Source of the DNA: CAYUCJ01 sp049282265
GTDB taxonomy: Bacteria > Desulfobacterota > DSM-4660 > Desulfatiglandales > Desulfatiglandaceae
Reading direction: 5' to 3'
NCBI GenBank assembly: GCA_049282265.1
Contig: JBAPTR010000104.1
Location: 1 to 6,299, forward strand
Length of the DNA: 6,299 nt
Position 1 is the stretch's first letter, and every line of letters begins with the position of its first letter. Below are positions 1 to 5,459 of this stretch, in pieces. The position numbers and the translations under genes were made by a program. The notes below the pieces were generated by a model that had not been told where the DNA came from, did not search any database, and saw only the letters and a program-made list of their open reading frames with translations.

Positions 1-40
1 TTTCACGGTAGGATACATGCATAACTTGTTCGTTGGAAAA

Positions 41-331
41 TCATGAAAGTCTGTTTCGAATCCATGCAGGATTGCGGCGACAATCCAAAATAGCATGGAC
101 ACGAATAATGTCCTTTTGCACTCGATAGTAAATGGCAAAGGGAAATCTCTTGGCTAGCAAACGGTGATATCCGAAATGGAGGGCGTGAATACCGGCATAA
201 AGACGGAGAGACTCAATATCTGAAAAAAGGGAGTCGAGAAAGTAGGCTCCCAGTCCTCTCGACTGATGCTCATAGAACTTGAAACCATCGAGCAAGTCTT
301 TCTCCGCAGAATCAAGGAGTTCGATTTTCAT
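41..331 (-). CDS. RelE/ParE-family toxin of a type II toxin-antitoxin module
   Basis: This 96-residue basic protein resembles the RelE/ParE toxin superfamily. Members either cleave mRNA on the ribosome (RelE) or inhibit DNA gyrase (ParE), and the sequence alone does not say which applies here. Visible family features are an N-terminal helical part rich in charged residues (about residues 5-45) and a C-terminal beta-rich core. That core reads FPFAIYYRVQKDIIRVHAIL and is followed by an Arg-Arg-Asn-Pro stretch, the usual end of this fold. The length is typical. The ATG at 331-329 overlaps the antitoxin stop codon in an ATGA, so translation is probably coupled and the antitoxin is made first. The family call is firm; the toxic mechanism is not determined. 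Confidence 0.88.
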   Translation of the reverse strand: MKIELLDSAEKDLLDGFKFYEHQSRGLGAYFLDSLFSDIESLRLYAGIHALHFGYHRLLAKRFPFAIYYRVQKDIIRVHAILDCRRNPAWIRNRLS

Positions 332-546
332 CTAATCTGATCCCTGATTCTTTCCTTAGCCCGATCAAAGGAAGCAAATTTTGCCTTCCCTTCGTTTATC
401 TCTTTTTCTCTCGCCTTCAGGACATCTTTGTGCCATGTCGGTGATGGAATGGATTCGGGGTCGCGGCAGAGGTCTTCCCAAAGTTTTTCCATTACAGCTA
501 TCTTATCCAACCTTGTCATTTTATCTAGAGGTAATGAAATATCCAT
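328..546 (-). CDS. Addiction-module antitoxin (Unstab_antitox/PF09720-like)
   Basis: This small acidic and basic 72-residue protein sits directly upstream of the RelE/ParE-like toxin. The pattern of an N-terminal segment, then IAVMEKLWEDL, then a PSPTWHKDVLKAREKEI stretch and a charged C-terminal tail matches the short 'putative addiction module component' antitoxins that usually pair with RelE/ParE toxins. The C-terminal tail would wrap and neutralise the toxin. No separate DNA-binding domain is obvious, which is normal for this short family. The start at 546 is supported by a strong Shine-Dalgarno AAGGAG (558-553, minus strand) six bases upstream. The gene is first in the operon and overlaps the toxin by four bases. 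Confidence 0.87.
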   Translation of the reverse strand: MDISLPLDKMTRLDKIAVMEKLWEDLCRDPESIPSPTWHKDVLKAREKEINEGKAKFASFDRAKERIRDQIR

Positions 547-565
547 ATCATTCTCCTTCTAATTC

Positions 566-581
566 TAAATACGCGTAGTTA
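566..581. promoter_or_regulatory. Palindrome, candidate autoregulatory operator of the toxin-antitoxin operon
   Basis: The 16-base sequence TAAATACGCGTAGTTA is an inverted repeat with one mismatched pair around a perfect core TACGCGTA (570-577). It lies between the predicted -10 box and the antitoxin Shine-Dalgarno, where a toxin-antitoxin complex commonly binds to repress its own operon. The operator role is inferred from position and symmetry. Confidence 0.4.
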
Positions 582-610
582 AGAATAATCTGTCTTTCAC
601 TTTTTTTCAA
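582..610 (-). promoter_or_regulatory. Sigma-70-like promoter of the toxin-antitoxin operon
   Basis: On the minus strand, TTGAAA (610-605) and TATTCT (587-582) are separated by exactly 17 bases. They lie about 36 bases upstream of the antitoxin start, in the correct orientation. The match to the consensus boxes is good, but this is a motif reading only. Confidence 0.55.
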
Positions 611-739
611 TGAAGAAATTCCTCTTTCTTAGATTGCTGGCGTTGATCCGCCCACCTTTCACACTACGTATCGAAGTTGTTACTCTTGAGGTACCTTTGA
701 AACAATTGATTACCGCTTGTAACCATAACCTGATCAGCC

Positions 740-773
740 AACAAAAGAGGCAGAGCCATTTCTGACTCTGCCT
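740..773 (-). terminator. Intrinsic terminator downstream of the PEP-CTERM relic
   Basis: AGGCAGAG (748-755) and CTCTGCCT (766-773) form a perfect 8-bp GC-rich stem with a 10-base loop. Read on the minus strand, the stem is followed by CTTTTGTT (747-740), a T-rich tail. On the plus strand no T run follows, so the terminator serves minus-strand transcription. It ends transcription about 30 bases after the PEP-CTERM stop codon. Confidence 0.75.
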
Positions 774-800
774 TGGATGTTGGAGTCTTAGAAATGCAGA

Positions 801-980
801 TTATCTTTTGAAAAACTTCCTCCTGAAGCCTGCGAGACCTATGAGCCCAGCGCCAAGAAGGAGCATGGTAGCGGGTTCGGGGATGGGTGCAGACATACTC
901 ACGTTATCTATTCCGCGTACCCCTCCGGACCCACTCCAAGCTGAAGATGCAAAGAGTGCAATAATTGCTCGTAATTTTGG
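801..980 (-). pseudogene. C-terminal relic of a PEP-CTERM exosortase substrate
   Basis: Read on the minus strand, the frame ending in the TAA at 803-801 encodes a classic PEP-CTERM sorting signal: PIPEPATMLLLG, a hydrophobic segment ending in GLIGLAG, then a basic tail FRRKFFKR and stop. In intact proteins this tail follows a signal peptide and an extracellular domain, and the exosortase cuts near the PEP motif. Upstream residues such as RGIDNVSM also look like the usual lead-in to the motif. The frame is open for only 59 codons, back to a stop at 983-981. It has no signal peptide and no plausible start except ATG 896-894, just before the motif. I therefore read it as the surviving 3' end of a deleted or degraded gene. 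The terminator behind it is intact. Confidence 0.75.
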
Positions 981-1285
981 TCAACAATTGCTGACAAATC
1001 ATCATCCATAATTAGTCGCTCGCCTGCCTCATTATCGAAAATGCAGATTTCAGGGAGTTTTCAAAACGAGCGATTATTTGCAATCACAAGTCGGCAAGGG
1101 CAAATTTAGGTTTCCTATTGCGTTGGTATCGTTTACATTTGGCGACTCTCAAATCCTTCGTCCAGGATAATTATTTCTGAATGCCAGCTTTTAGAAAACC
1201 GGATGAACCCAATCGTCTCAGGGAACTGCTTCCTGATCAGTGGCAACCCCTTTTAAAGCACGATCACGGGCTAATCCTCTAGCCC
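981..1285. other. Stretch with no recognisable gene
   Basis: Neither strand shows a recognisable gene. The missing body of the PEP-CTERM protein is not identifiable in any minus-strand frame. A plus-strand ORF of 33 codons (1181-1282, starting MPAFRKPDEPNRLRELL) ends in TAG immediately before, and in the same frame as, the first readable part of the hydrolase pseudogene. I do not recognise it as hydrolase sequence, and it has no clear ribosome binding site. The stretch is probably decayed DNA. Confidence 0.5.
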
Positions 1286-1811
1286 CAATCGATGAAAATG
1301 ATCCCCGACTATCATAAGGCGGTCAAAGCAGTGATAGACTGGCTTGAGGAGAAGCATAAACAGTTAATCTAGAAAAATTAGGTGCTATTGGTTTCAGTAT
1401 GGGTGGCTTCTTTGCTCCCTTAAGTGCAGCTCACGACAAACGAATAAAGTGTGCGATCGGCAATGGAGGACCAGCTGATCTTGAATTTCTGTTGCCTGAA
1501 CGAAAAGCTAATCCGATTCTAATTAAGCGTTTCCCCATTCAGCCGGCACCGAAAACTTTGCGCAGGCAGTAAAAAAGCTGAATTATGACATCACCAATGC
1601 CCCGCCCCTAGATCGACCAATGCTTATTTTGCATTCAGGGCATGATCGAATAATTCCAGACGGGAAGAAGCATGACGAAAAATTTATGAACTGGGCTGTG
1701 GGAGTAAAGAAATTGAAATTCTATCCGGATGGAGGACATGTTTGCGCGGATTATTTGGATGAGGCATTACCATATAAGGTAGACTGGTGCAAAAAACACT
1801 TGTCTGTTTAA
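1286..1811 (+). pseudogene. Frameshifted alpha/beta-hydrolase (dienelactone-hydrolase-like) pseudogene
   Basis: Three consecutive frames read as one hydrolase. From 1286 to 1372 the frame gives MIPDYHKAVKAVIDWLEEKH and then hits TAG. From about 1366 the next frame gives NLEKLGAIGFSMGGFFAP and runs to TAA at 1558-1560. From about 1535 a third frame gives SAGTENFAQAVKKL and runs to the true end at 1811. The parts carry the alpha/beta-hydrolase triad motifs in order: nucleophile elbow G-F-S-M-G-G (about 1387-1404), acid region HSGHDRIIP and histidine in GGHVCADY. Repairing one indel near 1363-1370 and one near 1531-1536 (in a TTTCCCC run) joins them. The N-terminal strands and oxyanion region are missing or unrecognisable, so the gene is probably truncated as well. 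Esterase or dienelactone-hydrolase-like activity is inferred from the fold; no substrate can be stated. Confidence 0.8.
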
Positions 1812-1941
1812 TTTAACCGTCATTGCAGATTTCCTTTTAAATAGATTAAGGCGCGTGAACTCTGAGCGGGAAACCATCCAAATTCGAAATCCGGCACACG
1901 ATCAAGAAAATTGAATACTTCGTCCTTGTATTTCCTGATTG

Positions 1942-1961
1942 ACAATTGTTACATATCATGT
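1942..1961. promoter_or_regulatory. Adjacent dyads upstream of the sigma-54 activator gene
   Basis: A perfect 8-bp palindrome ACAATTGT (1942-1949) is followed by a second dyad, ACAT-ATC-ATGT (1951-1961). Both lie 17-36 bases before the chosen ATG of the regulator. A TTGACA (1939-1944) overlaps the first dyad, but no good -10 box sits 16-18 bases behind it. The region could be an operator or promoter; the evidence is symmetry only. Confidence 0.25.
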
Positions 1962-1977
1962 AAAGACTTGCTATATT

Positions 1978-2994
1978 ATGGAATACGTTTTCCTCGGCAA
2001 TCATCCTTCCATGAAGAAAATTCGTGACCTGATCGCCATGGTCGCGGAAACGGCATTCAGCGTCCTCATTACGGGCGAGACGGGCACCGGTAAAGAGGTC
2101 GTGGCCAGGCTGCTTCATGATGCCTCCGGCAGGAGAAACAATGCTTTTATCAAGATCAATTGCGCGGCGCTTCCCTTGAATCTCCTTGAAAGCGAGTTGT
2201 TTGGTTATGAAAAAGGGGCCTTTACCGGCGCGGACAAGTCCAAGCCGGGAAAATTTGAACTGGCCTCGGATGGGGCTATTTTTCTTGACGAGATTGGGGA
2301 TATGCCCATGAGCCTCCAGTCCAAGCTCCTGCAGGTACTGCAAAATGGTGAGTTTACCAGACTGGGAGGAATCAGCGATATAAAGGTGGACGCCTGGGTC
2401 ATCGCTGCCACAAACCACAACCTGGAAAAGGACATGCATGCAGGAAGCTTTCGCGAGGACCTCTATTACCGGTTGAATGTCATCAAGATCGAGATTCCCC
2501 CTTTGAGAGAGCGACGTCAGGATATTGGACTATTGACCAGGTACTACGTTAAAAAACACGGCCTTGATTATGGCATAGACGTTTCCTTCGCACTCGATGG
2601 TGATATACGGAAACTCTTTCAGATATACCACTGGCCGGGAAATGTGAGGGAATTGTCGAGTACCGTATTAAGGCTGATGGTGGGTGACGAACCCGCTCTG
2701 GTAAAAATGGAACTGATCGATAGCATGGATGCGGACGGTATCCCCGTTCCCGAGGACATGCGCGAAGAAATGGCGGAAGCCGGCTCAAAGGAAGTGGGTG
2801 AAGCCAAGACAGAGCGGTCGACGTTATCCCTTAAGAAGCTGACGGCCGAAGCCTCTGTCTATATCGAAAAAAGGGCCATACGGCACGCATTGAATATGAC
2901 TGGTGGGAACAAGGTCCAGACTGCCAAAATGCTCAAGATCAGCTACAAGACCCTGTTCAACAAGATGGACCGGTTAGGGTTGAAAAAGAAGTGA
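1978..2994 (+). CDS. Sigma-54-dependent transcriptional activator, AAA+ plus Fis-type HTH, no sensor domain
   Basis: This bacterial enhancer-binding protein uses ATP hydrolysis to remodel sigma-54 RNA polymerase into an open complex. With the ATG at 1978 it has 338 residues. Visible motifs are Walker A GETGTGKE (33-40), the sigma-54-contacting loop GAFTGA (80-85), Walker B IFLDEIGDM (101-109), sensor I ATN (144-146), the arginine-rich FREDLYYRLNV region (158-168), and a WPGNVREL segment near the end of the AAA+ domain. A charged linker follows, then a C-terminal Fis-type helix-turn-helix (about 300-338, GGNKVQTAKMLKISYKTL). The AAA+ domain begins almost at the first residue, so there is no receiver, PAS or GAF domain. 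The size resembles PspF-like activators, which are controlled by a partner protein. The start is uncertain: an in-frame TTG at 1939 would add 13 residues, and neither start has a clear Shine-Dalgarno. The target genes are unknown; it need not control the B12 operon downstream. Confidence 0.93.
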   Translation: MEYVFLGNHPSMKKIRDLIAMVAETAFSVLITGETGTGKEVVARLLHDASGRRNNAFIKINCAALPLNLLESELFGYEKGAFTGADKSKPGKFELASDGAIFLDEIGDMPMSLQSKLLQVLQNGEFTRLGGISDIKVDAWVIAATNHNLEKDMHAGSFREDLYYRLNVIKIEIPPLRERRQDIGLLTRYYVKKHGLDYGIDVSFALDGDIRKLFQIYHWPGNVRELSSTVLRLMVGDEPALVKMELIDSMDADGIPVPEDMREEMAEAGSKEVGEAKTERSTLSLKKLTAEASVYIEKRAIRHALNMTGGNKVQTAKMLKISYKTLFNKMDRLGLKKK

Positions 2995-3045
2995 ATTGAA
3001 GGGTCCCCAAGATACTTCACCTTATGAGGCATGGGTTGATTTGAG

Positions 3046-3074
3046 TGGACTTTCAAGGCAATATCGTCTATAAG
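3046..3074 (+). promoter_or_regulatory. Sigma-70-like promoter of the B12 leader and btu operon
   Basis: TGGACT (3046-3051; four of six consensus -35 bases) and TATAAG (3069-3074; five of six -10 bases) are separated by 17 bases. They precede the riboswitch by about 50 bases, so transcription would start near 3081. This is the best match between the regulator stop codon and the riboswitch. Confidence 0.5.
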
Positions 3075-3085
3075 AGATGCTGTCA

Positions 3086-3121
3086 GTCCGGATTCTTTCG
3101 GTGTGTTTTTGAAATCCGGAC
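3086..3121 (+). repeat. Inverted repeat at the 5' end of the B12 leader
   Basis: GTCCGGATT (3086-3094) and AATCCGGAC (3113-3121) are perfect 9-bp inverted arms with an 18-base loop. No T run follows, so this is not a typical terminator. It would form a hairpin at the very start of the leader RNA, just before stem P1 of the riboswitch. It may protect the 5' end of the RNA or be a protein-binding site; its function is unknown. Confidence 0.5.
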
Positions 3122-3123
3122 CC

Positions 3124-3325
3124 GTCCAGGTGCAGAGCTGTAGCTTAATAGGGAACCCCGTGAAAATCGGGGATGGGCCCGCCGCTGTGACCCTGCCCAT
3201 TTTGAGAATGGGAACCCCTTTGACATTCAGAGCCACTGAAGGGAAGGCTCCGGGCTTTTGGCTGGAGGAGTCACCCGTCGGGAAGGCCGTCAACGGGGTG
3301 GGGGAGTCAGAAGACCTGCCTGGAC
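3124..3325 (+). ncRNA. Cobalamin (B12) riboswitch
   Basis: This adenosylcobalamin-type leader is recognisable by its conserved blocks in order. The closing stem P1 pairs GTCCAGG (3124-3130) with CCTGGAC (3319-3325). TTAATAGGGAA (3145-3155) is followed by a hairpin CCCCG-TGAAAAT-CGGGG (3156-3172), then GCCGCTGTGA (3181-3190), a hairpin CCCATT/AATGGG (3196-3212), AGCCACTG (3231-3238), CGGGAAGG (3279-3286) and the B12 box GTCAGAAGACCTGCC (3306-3320). The family binds a corrinoid and represses expression of B12 synthesis or uptake genes. With an intrinsic terminator 65 bases downstream and btuF right after it, it very likely controls the uptake operon by transcription attenuation. One oddity is that the GGGAAGGC block occurs twice (3241 and 3280). 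Confidence 0.95.
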
Positions 3326-3389
3326 ATACTGCGCAACATTCGCGGAAATGAAGCGTCAGAGAGGAACTTGAGGATTAAAACGGGATTTC

Positions 3390-3421
3390 CCCAGGTCGAT
3401 ACTATCGGTCTGGGTTTTTTT
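3390..3421 (+). terminator. Intrinsic terminator of the riboswitch expression platform
   Basis: CCCAGGTCGA (3390-3399) pairs with TCGGTCTGGG (3405-3414) in a 10-bp stem with two G-T wobbles and a 5-base loop. Seven T residues follow (3415-3421). It lies between the B12 riboswitch and btuF, so it is most likely the conditional terminator formed when cobalamin is bound. A G-rich stretch at the end of the riboswitch (TGGGGGA, 3299-3305) could pair with TTCCCCA (3387-3393) as a competing antiterminator; that pairing is inferred. Confidence 0.85.
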
Positions 3422-3462
3422 ATGGTCTATCCCTTCGAAAATGGAATATATTGCTAAAATCG

Positions 3463-4416
3463 ATGACGGAACTTTCGAGACAGCACAATAGGGTATGCGC
3501 AGCGGTGCTTTTCCTGGCATGTTGCACGCTTCTGATAAACGCGGCTCCCTGCTTGGGCGCTGTTTTTCACGACGCCCTTAAACGTCCGGTGGATTTGCCT
3601 GCACCCCCCCGGAGGATTGTGGCACTGGCACCGAATCTGACGGAAATCCTCTATTACCTGGGGTTGGGAGACCGTGTCGTGGGTGTGACACGTTACAGTT
3701 ATTATCCCCCTGACGCCTTGAAAAAACCGAAAGTGGGGAGTTATATTCAGGTCAATGTGGAGCGGATCCTGGAGCTGAAGCCTGACCTCGTTATCGGAAC
3801 AGCGGATGGAAACAGGCGAGGCGTGGTCAAGCTCCTGGAACAGGCGGGAATTCCCGTCTTTGTGGTCAACCCGAGGACGATCAAGGAGACCGTCGCTACG
3901 ATCGCCGCCATTGCCGAGGTCTGCGGAATCGGTGAACGGGGGCGGCATCTGGCTTCCCTGCTCATGGACCGCGTTGAAAAAATTGTGAACCGAACGTCCG
4001 GGCTGAAAAAACCGCTGGTTTTCCTCCAGATCAACCTGAGGCCGATCATGACAGTGAACAGCCATACGATTCACAATGACGTCATCCGCCTCGCCGGGGG
4101 AAGAAACATGACGGGAGATCTGAGCGTAACCTATCCCAGAATAAGTATTGAAGAGGTGCTGAAACGCAAGCCGGACGTGATTATTATCTCGTCCATGGAA
4201 CGGGGGGGGCGTTTCGAGCGGGAAAAGATGAACTGGTATAAATGGCCCAGCATACCGGCGGTAAAAAACAGGCAGGTCTACCTCCTGAATTCGGATCTTC
4301 TGGACCGGCCTTCTCCCCGTATTGTGGACGGTCTGGAGATGATGGCCAGGCTGATACACCCCGAGGTGCGCTGGAATGCCAGACCCGAAGAAAAGCCCCA
4401 AGGAGCCACCCAATGA
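3463..4416 (+). CDS. btuF: BtuF-like periplasmic cobalamin-binding protein
   Basis: This is the substrate-binding component of a vitamin B12 ABC importer (class III periplasmic binding protein fold, PF01497). With the ATG at 3463 it has 317 residues: a signal peptide with basic start and hydrophobic core (about 11-28, cleavage likely near 33), an N-lobe and a C-lobe. The N-lobe RIVALAPNLTEILYYLGLG, VGVTRYSYYPP and NVERILELKPDLVIG, and the C-lobe VFLQIN, KPDVIIIS and RPSPRI, line up block by block with E. coli BtuF as I remember it, including its NTEL and ASPRI segments. Glu61 in that N-lobe block corresponds to the glutamate thought to dock on BtuC arginines. The gene follows a B12 riboswitch and precedes btuC and btuD, which supports a corrinoid substrate over haem or siderophore. 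An in-frame TTG at 3451 could add four residues. No strong Shine-Dalgarno precedes either start. Confidence 0.93.
   Translation: MTELSRQHNRVCAAVLFLACCTLLINAAPCLGAVFHDALKRPVDLPAPPRRIVALAPNLTEILYYLGLGDRVVGVTRYSYYPPDALKKPKVGSYIQVNVERILELKPDLVIGTADGNRRGVVKLLEQAGIPVFVVNPRTIKETVATIAAIAEVCGIGERGRHLASLLMDRVEKIVNRTSGLKKPLVFLQINLRPIMTVNSHTIHNDVIRLAGGRNMTGDLSVTYPRISIEEVLKRKPDVIIISSMERGGRFEREKMNWYKWPSIPAVKNRQVYLLNSDLLDRPSPRIVDGLEMMARLIHPEVRWNARPEEKPQGATQ
4401..4405 (+). promoter_or_regulatory. Ribosome binding site that fixes the btuC start
   Basis: AGGAG lies seven bases before the ATG at 4413, inside the end of btuF. It supports 4413 over the in-frame upstream ATG at 4242. That longer start would place 57 proline- and glycine-rich residues, encoded entirely within btuF, ahead of a normal permease N-terminus. 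Confidence 0.75.
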
Positions 4417-5459
4417 GAAAGGCAGTGAACAAAGGGCGGCAGCAAGGGCCCCTTACGGCCTCGCGGGTCTTAAAAATATGCCTGGCCCTGTCGGCTCTTC
4501 TCATCGTGACGGTGGTTTTTTCCCTGATGACAGGTACGGCCAAAGTGACATGGAGTCAATGGTGGACCCTTTTTACCGGAAATGCCGGTGTATCGGACCC
4601 CACGCGTCTCGTCATTCTCAGAATCCGTCTTCCCAGGGTCATGCTGGCGGGCCTCAGCGGATTCTCACTCTCACTCGGCGGCGTGGTCTTCCAGGCCCTC
4701 TTGAGAAACCCCCTGGCGGATCCTTTTATCCTGGGTGTCTCGAGTGGTTCAGCATTCGGCGCCGTCCTGGGGATCATGCTTGGACTCAGTTTCGGCCTGG
4801 GAATTCCGGTCATGGCCTTTGGAGGCGCCCTGTTGACCATGTATATTGTGCTGATTCTCGGACGGAAGAGGATGGGGATGGAGTCCTCGACGATCCTCCT
4901 GTCAGGCGTTATCATCAACGCCTTTTTTACGGCAATCATCATGTTTTTCATCACCACGGCGACAGATGATCGACTCCATACCATGCTTTTTTGGCTTTAC
5001 GGGGATCTGAGCCAGAGCAATTTTGCGGAATCCGCGCTCACGGGCCCGGCCGTTCTCGCGGGATTCGTGGTACTTTATTGCTTTGCCACGCATCTCAATC
5101 TCATGACCGCCGGGGAAGAGGAGGCGCTCCATCTGGGAGTTGACGTGCGCAAGGCAAAGCTGGTTTGTTTTCTGGTGGTTTCTCTCATCGTCGGCCTGGT
5201 GGTTGCCTTTTCGGGGCTCATAGGATTTGTCGGTCTGGTGATCCCTCACATGGCTCGCATGGCCTTCGGGTCTGATCACAGGCTTCTGATGCCGGTCTCC
5301 GCATTGGGGGGCGCCATTTTCCTGATCGCGGCGGATACGGTGGCCAGGACGGTTATTTCGCCTTCAGAGTTGCCCGTGGGTGTCATTACGGCGTTTCTTG
5401 GCGCGCCTTTTTTTATCTATCTATTGAGAAAGAGGGGAAGTCGATGGACAGGATCCTGA
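4413..5459 (+). CDS. btuC: BtuC-like cobalamin ABC transporter permease (FecCD family)
   Basis: This inner-membrane permease (348 residues, the normal FecCD length) would form a homodimer with about ten helices per subunit and carry cobalamin delivered by BtuF. Family blocks visible are the first membrane segment (about 20-40), ILRIRLPRVMLAGLSG (68-83), NPLADPFILGVSSGSAFG (99-116), the cytoplasmic coupling-helix region EEEALHLGVDVRK (236-248), GLIGFVGLVIPHMAR (269-283) and the C-terminal SELPVGVITAFLGAPFF region (ending near 336). FecCD permeases also serve iron-siderophore and haem systems, so generic pipelines may call this an iron permease. The upstream riboswitch and btuF argue for B12. 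The start overlaps the btuF stop in ATGA and the end overlaps btuD by 16 bases, showing tight translational coupling. Confidence 0.93.
   Translation: MRKAVNKGRQQGPLTASRVLKICLALSALLIVTVVFSLMTGTAKVTWSQWWTLFTGNAGVSDPTRLVILRIRLPRVMLAGLSGFSLSLGGVVFQALLRNPLADPFILGVSSGSAFGAVLGIMLGLSFGLGIPVMAFGGALLTMYIVLILGRKRMGMESSTILLSGVIINAFFTAIIMFFITTATDDRLHTMLFWLYGDLSQSNFAESALTGPAVLAGFVVLYCFATHLNLMTAGEEEALHLGVDVRKAKLVCFLVVSLIVGLVVAFSGLIGFVGLVIPHMARMAFGSDHRLLMPVSALGGAIFLIAADTVARTVISPSELPVGVITAFLGAPFFIYLLRKRGSRWTGS

Noticed and set aside
808..1011. Plus-strand ORF of 67 codons
   Set aside because: It is antisense to the PEP-CTERM tail, which reads convincingly on the other strand, and it has no recognisable content.
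1820..1945. Minus-strand 41-codon frame that reads like plausible protein (for example DRVPDFEFGWFPAQ)
   Set aside because: It has no ATG and no ribosome binding site, it is short, and I do not recognise a family. The AATTCGAAATCC-type sequence here resembles intergenic repeats common in related genomes, a memory-based impression that I cannot verify here.
1939..1967. TTGACA as a -35 box for the regulator gene
   Set aside because: The six bases match the consensus, but the hexamers 16-18 bases downstream (TAAAGA, AAAGAC, AAGACT) are poor -10 boxes, so I did not call a promoter.
1846..2439. 197-codon minus-strand ORF
   Set aside because: Most of it is antisense to the AAA+ domain of the sigma-54 activator, and it shows no domain of its own.
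2995..3045. Possible terminator after the sigma-54 activator
   Set aside because: No GC-rich hairpin with a T run is present between the stop codon and the predicted btu promoter.
4242..4412. 57-codon N-terminal extension of btuC from an upstream ATG
   Set aside because: The extension lies wholly inside btuF in another frame, looks like a shadow translation, and the ATG at 4413 has a good AGGAG and gives a permease of normal length.
3454..4413. Long open frame (319 codons) on the minus strand opposite btuF
   Set aside because: It is antisense to a well-conserved BtuF protein, has low-complexity His/Arg/Gln-rich composition without any recognisable motif, and lacks a ribosome binding site. 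It is a codon-bias shadow.
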